NCBI GenBank assembly: GCA_937891165.1
Contig: CALAEX010000100.1
Coordinates: 16,731-80,730, forward strand
Length of the DNA: 64,000 bases
From: an uncultured Lachnospiraceae bacterium
GTDB lineage: Bacteria > Bacillota > Clostridia > Lachnospirales > Lachnospiraceae
Direction: 5' to 3'
The notes beneath the pieces are model-generated. The model did no database searches. It was given only the letters and a program-made list of their open reading frames with translations, and had not been told where the DNA came from. Of the stretch, positions 1 through 8,595 are shown one piece after another; the first letter of the stretch is position 1, and each line of letters starts with the position of its first letter. The position numbers and the translations under genes were made by a program.

Positions 1-1526
1 GCAAATACACCACCATAGAGATTTTCTAATCTCTTAAGTGCAGCTTCAGAGAATGTGTTATATTCACATCCTGTGTCGATGTAAACCAGAGCATCATTAC
101 GAGCGATAGCAAACTGAACTAAAGAAACTTTAGTTGTGTAAGAGTAGTTTGCGTCAAGTAAGTAATCTGCTGGGATACGTCTGGATGCTAAGATAGATTT
201 ATCTAACAAACCAGAGAATGCTTTTGCATAGTAAACATCTTCTACGGTGGATTCACCAAATTTCAGATGCTGAATACCAACTTTAACAGCTGCATTAAAT
301 CCATCAGCGTCAACTTTTTCTAAAGCACCATTGATAGATTTCTTTGTAGTTGGGTCGATGAATGTAGAGAATGCTCCATCATAACCACCATTAAAGTAAA
401 CTCCAAGAGCATCACCCATAGTGATTCCATCAACATCATCTACAACTGGATAGCATTCACTATCCGGAGATACTGTCATGTAATAGTCATAAGGAACAGT
501 AGAATTCAATTCTTTTCCAAAAAGAATGTCGAATTCATCTCTTCCAGGGATTGTAAGTTCAATACCTGTTGAACCTGCAAGTTCTGTTAAAAATTTAGCA
601 TATTCGTCATAAATGACATCAATACTATCTTCAAATACATGAATATCAACAGGATATTCGCCTGCATCGTAATCTGTGATTACATCATTGATTAACAGAG
701 ACTGGTTGTTAACAACACAAGTAGCTAAGCTACCAACATAAGTAGCAACCTTTTCTACACCATTTTCAGCTGACATAATTTCAAAGGTATAGATTTTTCT
801 AGAGTAGTCTTTTTCATACTCTTTATTTTTTGTGATACGCCATTTGTAGTTGTTTCCATAGATACCACGTCCTGTAGAACAGAAAGATACTAATGGTACA
901 CATGTCCATGTAGAACCATCGATATCTGTGCCATCAATGTCTTCTACAGAAGCATTGATAAGAGTAGTTAATTTCGCTTTTGTTGTAGCAGCAGCGTCCA
1001 CTCCCTGACCTGTTAAGCGATTTGTTATGTTGTCTACTTCAGGTGCAAAATGTTTATTTCTAAACATTACCTGGAATACTTTTTTATTTACTTCTTTGGT
1101 CGTTGGTGTGATTCCATCATCACCATAAACTGGATTACCTAACTCGTCATAAACTGTTTCAGTTAATGTAACGTCAGCAGTTCTGTAATATGCATAAACT
1201 GCAGAGTGAGCGTATGTCGCATCATCCGGCATAAGTCTCATACAGTAAACAGATGTCAATTCGGAACCAAGAGAAGCATAAGGCATCATAAGAGCCTGAC
1301 CATATTTCGCATAATTTGTTTTACCGAAAGTATTAGTGAAGCCCTGCTGATCTACTTTTTTAATAATCTTATTGTCGATACCTTTATCAGAACGGAACAC
1401 ATGAATAGTTTTGATACTATCATCTACTGCTGTAGAAGGAGCATCATAGATTTCTGTATTGTCATAGATAAAAGTCTCTACATGAGGATGTTGCCCCATC
1501 GGAACAATCTGAATTGCAGATGCCAT
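1..1526 (-). CDS. Probable tail sheath protein (C-terminus cut by window edge)
   Basis: The open frame runs from an ATG at 1526, with GGAGG just upstream, off the left edge, so only about 508 residues are visible. It begins MASAIQIVPMGQHPHVETF. The later part has alternating strands and helices ending in ALVYIDTGCEYNTFSEAALK, which resembles the conserved middle domain of contractile tail sheath proteins that polymerise around the tail tube and contract at infection. The call rests on overall look and on the virion-type gene upstream at 1596-2321. Another large multi-domain tail protein is possible. An ACAAATWTATAA motif lies about 30 nt upstream. Confidence 0.5.
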   Translation of the reverse strand, partial: MASAIQIVPMGQHPHVETFIYDNTEIYDAPSTAVDDSIKTIHVFRSDKGIDNKIIKKVDQQGFTNTFGKTNYAKYGQALMMPYASLGSELTSVYCMRLMPDDATYAHSAVYAYYRTADVTLTETVYDELGNPVYGDDGITPTTKEVNKKVFQVMFRNKHFAPEVDNITNRLTGQGVDAAATTKAKLTTLINASVEDIDGTDIDGSTWTCVPLVSFCSTGRGIYGNNYKWRITKNKEYEKDYSRKIYTFEIMSAENGVEKVATYVGSLATCVVNNQSLLINDVITDYDAGEYPVDIHVFEDSIDVIYDEYAKFLTELAGSTGIELTIPGRDEFDILFGKELNSTVPYDYYMTVSPDSECYPVVDDVDGITMGDALGVYFNGGYDGAFSTFIDPTTKKSINGALEKVDADGFNAAVKVGIQHLKFGESTVEDVYYAKAFSGLLDKSILASRRIPADYLLDANYSYTTKVSLVQFAIARNDALVYIDTGCEYNTFSEAALKRLENLYGGVF

Positions 1527-1551
1527 GGTCTAAAGCCTCCTTTAAAATTTT

Positions 1552-1563
1552 TTATATATTTGT
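1552..1563 (-). promoter_or_regulatory. Class B promoter-like motif
   Basis: On the minus strand the sequence reads ACAAATATATAA, about 30 nt before the start of the probable sheath gene. Near-identical motifs sit at 5057, 15940, 34503 and 39153. Role as a promoter is inferred from position and recurrence only. Confidence 0.4.
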
Positions 1564-1595
1564 TTCGTTTAATAAGCTGTCCTGAGCAAGAACAA

Positions 1596-2321
1596 TTACA
1601 TCTTAATTACCTCTTCGATAGGAGAGAATTGTTCCTGACCTTTTGTTCGTGCACGGTTAACAGATGTTGTAATCATACTATCCATATCCTCAAAAGTAAT
1701 CGAAGCGAAAGTGGATGCATATTGACAAATCTGTCGGGTTCCAACTGCAGTGTAATTGTATGGAGAAACGGACAAGTCTCCTCCATAGATTTTTGAAAAT
1801 GGTTCAGATAAGTTATTTGGATTTCGGTAGTTAAGTCCAACCACCAATTCTTCAACTTCAGGTCTTACACCAAAATTAACTTTATTAACAGCTTTATTCT
1901 TTTGGAATATTGATGCTAATTTGTCATAAGGAATACCAGTAGGTATTTTTCCTCCCATAGCCATGTCTAAGTACTGAAGTGATGATTGGGCATCCTGAAT
2001 GATTCTAGAGTTCATCATCTTAGCACCTTTGTTAAACTTCAGAACACGACAAGGAGTACTTCCTATAGGTAATTCCACAATTCTGTTTTCGGAATCATAA
2101 ACATACACAGTGATTGTATGTGGTTGATTCATGATTCTGTAATTCTTTAAGTTTCCTTTTTCAAAGATTCCTACATAGAATAAACCAAAAGTTTCTATAT
2201 AGGAGGAAAAGTCAACTGCGAATCTTTTTGATTGATCAAAGAATTCAAGAGGAATATAAAACTCCATATAATCTGATTTCAGATAAACAAACTCTTTGTC
2301 TTTACTGAAGTATTCAGACAT
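1596..2321 (-). CDS. Unknown phage protein, virion-type context, 241 aa
   Basis: Starts at ATG 2321 after a purine-rich AGGAAAGGAAGG site. No signal peptide, membrane segment or catalytic motif is visible. The composition is mixed and strand-rich. It lies 70 nt upstream of the probable sheath gene on the same strand and is likely co-transcribed with it, so a tail or neck structural role is plausible but not shown. I do not recognise the family. Confidence 0.7.
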   Translation of the reverse strand: MSEYFSKDKEFVYLKSDYMEFYIPLEFFDQSKRFAVDFSSYIETFGLFYVGIFEKGNLKNYRIMNQPHTITVYVYDSENRIVELPIGSTPCRVLKFNKGAKMMNSRIIQDAQSSLQYLDMAMGGKIPTGIPYDKLASIFQKNKAVNKVNFGVRPEVEELVVGLNYRNPNNLSEPFSKIYGGDLSVSPYNYTAVGTRQICQYASTFASITFEDMDSMITTSVNRARTKGQEQFSPIEEVIKM

Positions 2322-2392
2322 AATTATGGTACCTTCCTTTCCTTTTTAGTTGAACTTAGTAAACTGTTTTTATATATGAAATGTGACAAAAG

Positions 2393-2424
2393 ATGAGAGA
2401 AAGCCTTAATTAAGGCTTTCTCTC
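2393..2424 (-). terminator. Perfect palindromic terminator
   Basis: GAGAGAAAGCCTTAATTAAG pairs with its mirror over about 15 bp. On the minus strand it is followed by ATCTTTTG, so it most likely ends the structured RNA at 2425-2765. Confidence 0.65.
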
Positions 2425-2765
2425 TACACACATTTTAATGATGGTTGTAGGGCGGCGGATTGAACCGCCTATTTATAATCGGATCCAAGTGATGCCCTTA
2501 CCATCTCTAACCCAAACATTCCTCATCGGATATGCAAAGCCTTAGTCTCACTAAGGACGCTGACCTTTCTCTTTGTCCGTCGAAATTCACCTGTATTCGA
2601 CACCATGGTCATTGTTACTTTGAGTCACTACGCTAGTGACCTTTGGATTATACGCTTCTGCATTTTTAAAAGTAAGTTCGTAAAGGTTTGAACTCGCTAT
2701 CCATACACATGGTAGCAAAGCCCAATGCATACAGATGCACTGCAAAACCTTACTTCATACGAACC
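2425..2765 (-). ncRNA. Structured RNA of unknown family, about 340 nt
   Basis: There is no ORF here, but on the minus strand it holds many helices. The RNA opens with GTTCGTA, which pairs with TACGAAC about 90 nt later, extended by AAGGTTT with AAACCTT. Inside are hairpins TGCAT/ATGCA and CCAT/ATGG. Further hairpins follow: TCACTA/TAGTGA, GTCGAA/TTCGAC and CCTTAG/CTAAGG. It closes with GGCGGTTCAATCCGCC and then CCCTACAACCA, which looks like a T-arm and a CCA end. A TATATATTA promoter-like box lies just upstream and a terminator follows. A tmRNA was considered because of ATTTCGACGG and the CCA-like end, but no matching 5' acceptor strand or tag ORF is visible. Confidence 0.5.
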
Positions 2766-2811
2766 ATTCTTTATCGCATTAATATATATGTTATGTTTTA
2801 AATTTAAAAAA

Positions 2812-2820
2812 TATATTATT
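2812..2820 (+). promoter_or_regulatory. Class A promoter-like motif TATATTATT
   Basis: Lies 39 nt upstream of the ATG of the 2851 gene. The same nonamer precedes many plus-strand genes at similar distance in this window. Confidence 0.45.
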
Positions 2821-2850
2821 ATAATAGATATAATAGAAAGGAGAAGTTAG

Positions 2851-3852
2851 ATGAAAGACATTACCAAACAAGATTTACTAAAAGCGAGTAATATTATAAG
2901 AGGAAATTCTTCTAGATATTCTTTTAGTAAAGAGAGTAAGTCGAAAAATAAACTTTATCTTCTTATGGAAGAGAGAGAAGAATTTTCAAAGTTTAAATCA
3001 GACTTATTAATGGCTTTTAAAATTTTAAATGGATTACCTGTATTAGAATCATTGAGTGATGATAGTAATATTATTATTGATGATACATTGAAAACATTTG
3101 CTATCCGTAGTGGTCTTTGGAAAGGCAAAATGGAGTCTGTTCCTGTAAATAGTATTATCTTTAAAGCCAGATTTATTAGTAATATGATAATTACGATAGA
3201 TGAGAATATCATTTATATCGTATCTTACCAATTGGAGAAGAAAGGTGTAAAACATGAAATACCAGAAACTTTATCGCTTATTAAACAAATTAGAAGATGT
3301 GTTGCGGATTTTATTACTGCTTTTGTGTATAATAAAAATTATCATTATACGCTTTCTAAAATCAATGAACTAGTAACTGTAATAAATACGTCTCATAAAA
3401 TGAATGTGGAACGATTGGAACATAATAGAGTTGTGGTAGAAAAGCAATTAGTGAAATTAGATGAATCTTTAGATGGAGGATTCTTTTCACCAAAGGTAGA
3501 TGACTATATTATTATGCATAATCTTTTACTTACCGCATTTTCTTCTGTATTAGGTCTTGATGTGAAAAAGACTTTTATGGTAAGCGAAGAATACACCTTT
3601 TCCAATAAAGAAGGGACAAAAGAGCTTATCAGTACATTAGGAGAAACAATTTGGAAACGGAGAAATATTCTTTGTGTAAATGAACTTATTGGATATCGAT
3701 GGTTTATAAATTCTCTTCCAGATATCAAATATAAGTTTAAAGATATTAATAGTCATGAGTATTTACGAATTGGGTGTAGGGCATTAAGTTATATTTACTT
3801 TATTGCAGATTCTAAGAGTTTAAAAAAATTAATTAAGAGACTGATTTATTAG
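2851..3852 (+). CDS. Unknown phage protein, 333 aa
   Basis: ATG preceded by GAAAGGAG. Rich in lysine and hydrophobic residues, probably mostly helical and soluble. No known motif seen. It stands alone between the structured RNA and the small acidic gene, with its own promoter-like motif and a terminator that overlaps its stop codon, so it looks like a monocistronic unit. Confidence 0.75.
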   Translation: MKDITKQDLLKASNIIRGNSSRYSFSKESKSKNKLYLLMEEREEFSKFKSDLLMAFKILNGLPVLESLSDDSNIIIDDTLKTFAIRSGLWKGKMESVPVNSIIFKARFISNMIITIDENIIYIVSYQLEKKGVKHEIPETLSLIKQIRRCVADFITAFVYNKNYHYTLSKINELVTVINTSHKMNVERLEHNRVVVEKQLVKLDESLDGGFFSPKVDDYIIMHNLLLTAFSSVLGLDVKKTFMVSEEYTFSNKEGTKELISTLGETIWKRRNILCVNELIGYRWFINSLPDIKYKFKDINSHEYLRIGCRALSYIYFIADSKSLKKLIKRLIY

Positions 3853-3862
3853 TCAGTCTCTT
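3835..3862 (+). terminator. Terminator overlapping the stop codon
   Basis: AAGAGACTGA pairs with TCAGTCTCTT across the TAG stop of the 2851 gene. The downstream stretch is A/T rich. Confidence 0.6.
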
Positions 3863-3936
3863 ATAATAAATTATTACACCAAATACATAAATGTAACACT
3901 TTTGGTGAAAATAAAACTAATAAGGAGGATAAACCC

Positions 3937-4356
3937 ATGAGTGATAACATGACAATGGAAACAGTAGATATGCCTACTGCTCCTGAAATGACAGAAGTTG
4001 TAGTTTACAACAGAGATACTGTAGAAAATGTATTAAAAATTTTAGACACACAGACTCCGGTAGTCGGTATTGAAACAATGCGTAAAGTGGTTGAAGTATT
4101 TGACATCTTAAAACATGAAGGTTCTGTGCAGCAGGCGGCTGTAAATCGTGAAGGAAATGAATCTGAATTTGTTGATCCTGGATTTGTACCAGACCTTGGT
4201 CCAACTTTTGCAGGTGAAGGTGATGTGATGTATGATGCAGATGAAGAAGCAGTTGATGCCGATGAACCATGTGATGTAGAAGAGTCGAGATCATATGATT
4301 ATGTACCACCGGTTGTTGACGCAGAGGCAGATGAAATTCGTGAAGCTGAAGAATAA
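3937..4356 (+). CDS. Small acidic protein, 139 aa
   Basis: ATG follows AAGGAGG. The protein is strongly acidic, especially in the C-terminal half, with many D and E residues and few aromatic ones, so it may be disordered there. Residues 20-60 could form helices. No family recognised. Such proteins can mimic DNA or act as scaffolds, but nothing in the sequence proves either. Confidence 0.75.
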   Translation: MSDNMTMETVDMPTAPEMTEVVVYNRDTVENVLKILDTQTPVVGIETMRKVVEVFDILKHEGSVQQAAVNREGNESEFVDPGFVPDLGPTFAGEGDVMYDADEEAVDADEPCDVEESRSYDYVPPVVDAEADEIREAEE

Positions 4357-4376
4357 ATAAGAAATCAGGCAGCTAT

Positions 4377-4402
4377 CCCTAGGTAAGAAATTACCTAGGG
4401 AA
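4377..4402 (+). terminator. Hairpin terminator
   Basis: TCCCTAGGTAA pairs with TTACCTAGGGA and is followed by ATATTTTAT. It separates the acidic gene from the 24-codon ORF. Confidence 0.6.
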
Positions 4403-4429
4403 TATTTTATGTCTTAAAGGAGAAAACCT

Positions 4430-4504
4430 ATGAAACCTATGACTGAAGAACAGATTAAATTATTAAATGGACTTAGTACTAACAATACAGTTTATAAAGA
4501 GTAA
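4430..4504 (+). CDS. Possible 24-residue peptide
   Basis: ATG with a good AAAGGAG site 7 nt upstream and stop TAA at 4502-4504. The sequence begins MKPMTEEQIKLLNGL. It is short enough to be chance, but the ribosome-binding site and the terminator on both sides support translation. No function can be given. Confidence 0.45.
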   Translation: MKPMTEEQIKLLNGLSTNNTVYKE

Positions 4505-4525
4505 TCTAATGATTACTCTTTATCT
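4497..4525. terminator. Bidirectional terminator
   Basis: AAAGAGTAATC pairs with GATTACTCTTT. It lies between a plus-strand peptide gene and the end of the minus-strand 4513 gene, whose stop codon falls inside it. Confidence 0.6.
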
Positions 4526-5034
4526 TTTAATTCTTTAATACGATTAATAATTTTATCTGCATGAACCTTTAATTTTTCAGCCCGTTTAATATCTTTTTTT
4601 GTAGGTTCTTTAATTTTTTTAATATCATTAAGTTCTTTTTTGATATCTTCTAATTCATTAACCAACGCATCAATATTATTATTTTTCTTTTTACGTTGAA
4701 TAGTTTTTGCTATTGCTATAATCGATATAACAGCAGCTAAAATTGCGGCTATTTGTTTTGGAATATTTTCTTTTTGTTTTAAATAGTCAGACACTTCTGC
4801 CACATACAAATAAAATTCTTTCGAATTTGCCCCAGATGCACTCAGAATTTCCAAATCTTTCAAATACTCTTTCGACCATGTTTCTTGTGGTTTTCGCTTC
4901 ACCTCATAACAATTAAAAGCTTTCTCTCCATAGCGCTTCGAAATATCATCTAGTTTTTCTCTCACTTCATTTTGCTTGATATCTCCTTTCATTATCTGAG
5001 TTATTAATCTAACTTGCTCATCGGACCATTCCAT
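4513..5034 (-). CDS. Small membrane-anchored protein, 173 aa
   Basis: ATG at 5034 with GGAGGG upstream. The first 90 residues are soluble-looking and contain a CYEVKRKPQETWSKEYL segment. Around residues 93-115 is a hydrophobic stretch, IAAILAAVISIIAIA, followed at once by QRKKKNN, so one transmembrane helix with a basic flank is likely. The C-terminal 55 residues are lysine- and glutamate-rich and probably coiled coil. No family recognised. Confidence 0.7.
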   Translation of the reverse strand: MEWSDEQVRLITQIMKGDIKQNEVREKLDDISKRYGEKAFNCYEVKRKPQETWSKEYLKDLEILSASGANSKEFYLYVAEVSDYLKQKENIPKQIAAILAAVISIIAIAKTIQRKKKNNNIDALVNELEDIKKELNDIKKIKEPTKKDIKRAEKLKVHADKIINRIKELKDKE

Positions 5035-5056
5035 TATAATCCCTCCTTTATATTAT

Positions 5057-5068
5057 TTATATATTTGT
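5057..5068 (-). promoter_or_regulatory. Class B promoter-like motif
   Basis: Reads ACAAATATATAA on the minus strand, about 25 nt before the 5034 start. Member of the set at 1552, 15940, 34503 and 39153. Confidence 0.4.
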
Positions 5069-5136
5069 CATTTTACCTGAAATAGTACCAAAAAACATTA
5101 TACTTAATATGAATTAAAGAAAGGTGGACGAAAAGA

Positions 5137-6099
5137 ATGGAAACTTCATTATATACAGAAGCTGCTATGTCCGACTCTTTCATCTATGGTCTTTTAAATT
5201 CTTCTAATGAATTACAGACAAGAATTATGAAAGCGATTAAAGAAGGTGTCGTATTAAATAAAAGCTTTATCGAAGAACAAATCATTCAGATTGACAAAAC
5301 CAGATTATCTCCACTTGCTCCTAAAGTTTTAGAGGCTTTTGAAGACGGGGTTATCCGTTTAGTTTATTGGAAGTCTACTACACAGAAAATGACAAAGACA
5401 ATTCCATTTGTTGTTCATAGAGGTGAAAAAGGACCAGTTGTTAGTATTTTTATAAGTTCTTTTGGAAAATTGGTAGCCGATGAAAGTCAACTTGATATTC
5501 CATTTAAGAATTTATACACTTTACTGGAATCTGCGTACCTAGCATTACAGCTCTTTATTAGAGAGCAGGTGTTTGAAAGAAATACAACTTTAATGAAAAT
5601 TTCCAATGAAGTTTACACAAATATGTTTATGCGTGTTTTAAATAGAGATTACGCATTAAGCATTGATATACAGCTTCATGATAAAATCTCTTTTGTTATA
5701 TCTAAATTCTTCTTAACTAGAATTTGGCATATGACAAATACAGATATTGCAGCTAATTATGCATTACAGGTAACTACAGAAAAGAGAATGGATTATCTCG
5801 AAACTTTATCTGAAGAATTTGATAAATCTAGTCCTCAATCCATCGATGAATTATTTGCTTTTTTGAAGACGGTATCTCCTAGATTAGAGAATCTTACAGT
5901 TAGATACTTTGTGGAAAGATACTTAAATACATATGGTGGTTCGGCAGTTCTTTCTATTGACTACTTACCATATTTATTTTTCTGTATCGAAAATACCATT
6001 ATGGGTTCTTTCTTAGTAAGTCAGAATACTCTTGGTGATATCGTTAAGAATGCAAAAGATATTAGAAAGTTCTGGGCAGAACTTGTTAGAATGGTTTAG
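5137..6099 (+). CDS. Unknown phage protein, 320 aa
   Basis: Starts at ATG 5137 behind AAAGGTGG. Predicted mostly helical, with hydrophobic helices near residues 120-145 and 280-300 that look more like core helices than membrane spans. No catalytic motif found. It is followed after 14 nt by the 6114 gene, so the two probably form one operon. Confidence 0.75.
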   Translation: METSLYTEAAMSDSFIYGLLNSSNELQTRIMKAIKEGVVLNKSFIEEQIIQIDKTRLSPLAPKVLEAFEDGVIRLVYWKSTTQKMTKTIPFVVHRGEKGPVVSIFISSFGKLVADESQLDIPFKNLYTLLESAYLALQLFIREQVFERNTTLMKISNEVYTNMFMRVLNRDYALSIDIQLHDKISFVISKFFLTRIWHMTNTDIAANYALQVTTEKRMDYLETLSEEFDKSSPQSIDELFAFLKTVSPRLENLTVRYFVERYLNTYGGSAVLSIDYLPYLFFCIENTIMGSFLVSQNTLGDIVKNAKDIRKFWAELVRMV

Positions 6100-6113
6100 G
6101 AGGTAAATGAACT

Positions 6114-6779
6114 ATGAAGAGTTTAAAACAATTATTTTTTGTAGTTAGAGATAAACATACAGAAACGATTAAACCCGGAATCTTATCCGTTCTTGCAAGA
6201 GCTACTTACTTTCCAGATGGAGAAACTCTCCTTACTAAATGGGAGAGAGATGTGAAGAAGAATATCGAGATTAAATGTACAGATGAAGTGGCTACCTATG
6301 AAGATAGTACTTATCGTTGGAACTGTACTAAATTTGGGAATAAGTCTTTCACGATCTCTGGAAGATTTAGACCTAATATAGATAATATTCCTACGGTAAT
6401 TGATAAATCTGGAGAACAAACAGTTCAGGCAGGTTCCCTTGTAATAACAAGATTTGATGAAAATGGAAATCCAATTACAGAAAATATCCCATATGGTAAC
6501 ACTGGAATTATTGAACAATATAGATTTCCAATTCCAATGCCTGCAAAGTTTGCAGAAGATTTGAGATTAAATATAGCTTCAGCATCCATTAATATTACAG
6601 AAGGTTCTGAATCTCACTTTATGTCAAAGCATACAATTCATGATTGCTTTACAGAATATAAGAATGGGATTCTTTCAGTTTATGTAAATCATTTTAAAAA
6701 TATCGATTCTATTGACTTGTCCGAACTTCCTTATATTTCTGGAGACTTTAGTATTACAATCAGTGGATTATTTTTATAA
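6114..6779 (+). CDS. Unknown, beta-rich phage protein, 221 aa
   Basis: ATG after TAGGAGG. The composition suggests beta strands (VVRDK, FTISGRF, SLVITRFDENGNPITENI), compatible with a virion component, but no family is recognised. Probably co-transcribed with the 5137 gene. Confidence 0.7.
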   Translation: MKSLKQLFFVVRDKHTETIKPGILSVLARATYFPDGETLLTKWERDVKKNIEIKCTDEVATYEDSTYRWNCTKFGNKSFTISGRFRPNIDNIPTVIDKSGEQTVQAGSLVITRFDENGNPITENIPYGNTGIIEQYRFPIPMPAKFAEDLRLNIASASINITEGSESHFMSKHTIHDCFTEYKNGILSVYVNHFKNIDSIDLSELPYISGDFSITISGLFL

Positions 6780-6801
6780 AAATGAATTAACAAATAAAGT
6801 A

Positions 6802-6882
6802 ATGCGAATGCATATAAAAATTCCAAGAAGAAGTATTCAAGCTTTTTCATATTTGAAAAAATCATTAGGGCGAAGTGTATGA
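6802..6882 (+). CDS. Doubtful 26-residue basic ORF
   Basis: An ATG-to-TGA frame encoding a basic peptide beginning MRMHIKIPRRSIQAF. There is no clear ribosome-binding site. I list it only because the 200 nt between 6780 and 6987 holds nothing else apart from the terminator. Confidence 0.15.
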   Translation: MRMHIKIPRRSIQAFSYLKKSLGRSV

Positions 6883-6948
6883 TATAGGAATTGGTATATT
6901 CCATCCATAAAAAACACTTCATTTCTCCTTAGGAATTATTTGAAATTT

Positions 6949-6978
6949 GAGAACTAACCTCGATCGAGGTTAGTTCTC
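6949..6978. terminator. Perfect bidirectional terminator
   Basis: GAGAACTAACCTCGATCGAG continues into its own mirror image, a 15-bp palindrome between converging genes. AT-rich runs flank both sides. Confidence 0.65.
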
Positions 6979-6987
6979 ATTTCATTA

Positions 6988-7977
6988 TTATACAAAGTCA
7001 ACTTTAAATTTTTGACCAAATTTATCTACGCCAATCATGGTAGAACGGTTAATAGATACTGTATCGATTGTAGACGGAAGTGGATAATCATAAATAACAT
7101 CACCATCTCCGTTATAAGCAACAAATTCTTTTTCTTCAGTTTCTTCATTATACAGAATCCGAATTTCTACTTTCTGATTTTCATATTTCAGATATTTTTC
7201 AGCATCATCACTTCTACTTATGTAACCTTCTGAATTTCTCATAAAGTCATCCATATCTCCAAAGAAGTCCTCACCTGAAGACACATCATCAATACCATAT
7301 TCTCCACCGCCATAAGTGCCATTTAGATTAGCACCCATGATTTGTTTTAAGTAACCAGCTGCAAACTGACCTTTATCGGCATCATCAAGAATACCATTTT
7401 TGGCAAATTTTTCTCTTTCTTTCATATTAAGGTCTGCAATGGTTTTCTTAGTATTTGCAATTTCTTTAATAATATCTTTAGATAAAGAACGGGATTGATT
7501 AATCGTAGTGATTAAATCTGTTGTGAATTTTCCAACTCCACGAGCAGAAGATTTCTGATTTGTTAACTGATCATATCGTTTCTGCAAAGAAGAAGTTAAC
7601 TGTGTTTGCTCTCTAAGTAAATCTTGATAAAGACTGATTTCTTTTTGATAATCTTCTGTATAGTCTTTTGGACCATCTTGTTTTTTCTTCTTTTTCTTTT
7701 TACCTTTTCGTCCACTATTGTCAAATAAAGAATCTAAGTTTTTGAAACTCTTCTTCTCTACGCGAAGTTCTTGTAGTGTATCCAACCAACTATAATCAAA
7801 TCCTTCATCAGAATCGATAATAACGGTTTCTTTTTCTTTTTCCTCAGCCTGTTTTAAAATGGATGATGGTAAGAAAGAAGGCATATCTAAAGAATCTAAG
7901 TCTCGTAAGGCGTCTTCTTTTCGATATCTACTAGGGACGTATTCATCCTCATTATCTTTTCTACCCATATGCTTCAC
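6988..7977 (-). CDS. Unknown coiled-coil phage protein, 329 aa
   Basis: The frame starts at GTG 7977, which overlaps the stop of the upstream gene and sits 5 nt after AAAGGA; an in-frame ATG at 7968 is the alternative. It has a polar, charged N-terminus with a lysine run (GRKGKKKKKKKQDG, about residue 92), then long coiled-coil helices at about 105-210 and a beta-rich C-terminus. No family recognised. Last gene of a three-gene minus-strand operon (8473 to 6988). Confidence 0.75.
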   Translation of the reverse strand: MKHMGRKDNEDEYVPSRYRKEDALRDLDSLDMPSFLPSSILKQAEEKEKETVIIDSDEGFDYSWLDTLQELRVEKKSFKNLDSLFDNSGRKGKKKKKKKQDGPKDYTEDYQKEISLYQDLLREQTQLTSSLQKRYDQLTNQKSSARGVGKFTTDLITTINQSRSLSKDIIKEIANTKKTIADLNMKEREKFAKNGILDDADKGQFAAGYLKQIMGANLNGTYGGGEYGIDDVSSGEDFFGDMDDFMRNSEGYISRSDDAEKYLKYENQKVEIRILYNEETEEKEFVAYNGDGDVIYDYPLPSTIDTVSINRSTMIGVDKFGQKFKVDFV

Positions 7978-8168
7978 GATTCCTTTCCTATCGATTCATC
8001 GATAAATACCACGGTAGATTTTTTACCAAGATTATTTTGTTTTGGGATAATAACTGACGGTATTAAAATCTCACCTGATAATAATCTTGTAAGAATAATT
8101 TCCTGATATTTCGGCATCTGTGGATTCATGTTTTTAACGAATTCCATATATACTGGAATTAAGCTCAT
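7974..8168 (-). CDS. Small unknown protein, 64 aa
   Basis: Starts at ATG 8168, eight bases below the preceding gene, and overlaps the next gene by 4 nt. This tight packing supports translation. No motif seen. Confidence 0.6.
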   Translation of the reverse strand: MSLIPVYMEFVKNMNPQMPKYQEIILTRLLSGEILIPSVIIPKQNNLGKKSTVVFIDESIGKES

Positions 8169-8176
8169 AGAATCAC

Positions 8177-8473
8177 CTACTCAAAAATAATAGGAATATT
8201 ATATCTTACACAGATTTCATGTTCAATACAACATCCTCGTCTTTCATCCCATCCGGAACCGAAAGCTGCAATATCAGCTTCTGATAACTTATCGATTGAC
8301 ATTGCTAAAAATTTTACCGGGTTATTTCCATCATATCCTTTAAAGAAAGTATCCAATACTTCAATATCGGGATACATACTTTTCGCTTTATCGATAATTG
8401 CTTTTCTTTCAGTTTCGATCTGCTCATCTGTTTTGTTAGCCATAGGCTGTGATACAAACAATTTTTTAGTCAT
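8177..8473 (-). CDS. DUF4406-like (nucleoside 2-deoxyribosyltransferase-like) protein
   Basis: 98 residues, ATG 8473 with AGGAAA upstream. The opening KLFVSQPMANKT and the later CCIEHEICVRYNIPII match the pattern of the small DUF4406 family, which shares the nucleoside 2-deoxyribosyltransferase fold (F-x-S-x-P-M near the start, an EHEI helix near the end). The family is common in phages and may act on nucleotides, but its reaction is not established. First gene of the operon going down to 6988. Confidence 0.7.
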   Translation of the reverse strand: MTKKLFVSQPMANKTDEQIETERKAIIDKAKSMYPDIEVLDTFFKGYDGNNPVKFLAMSIDKLSEADIAAFGSGWDERRGCCIEHEICVRYNIPIIFE

Positions 8474-8595
8474 AATTTTATTTCCTTTCTTGCATAAATC
8501 ATTAATTTATGGATTTGTTTTCATTATACTATTCTAGTATCTAATTCACAATGAGATAAACCTTAAAGATTATGATAGAAAGGATAGTTTGTGTT

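Noticed and set aside
1206..1796. Open frame of 196 codons on the plus strand opposite the sheath-like gene
   Set aside because: It lies antisense to two well-supported genes, lacks a ribosome site and has an unusual cysteine- and histidine-rich translation typical of shadow frames.
2440..2480. tRNA-like T-arm and CCA end on the minus strand
   Set aside because: No D-arm, anticodon arm or complementary 5' acceptor strand could be placed upstream within tRNA length; kept only as part of an unknown structured RNA.
2425..2765. tmRNA
   Set aside because: ATTTCGACGG and the CCA-like end recall tmRNA, but there is no matching 5' acceptor and no tag reading frame ending in Ala-Ala.
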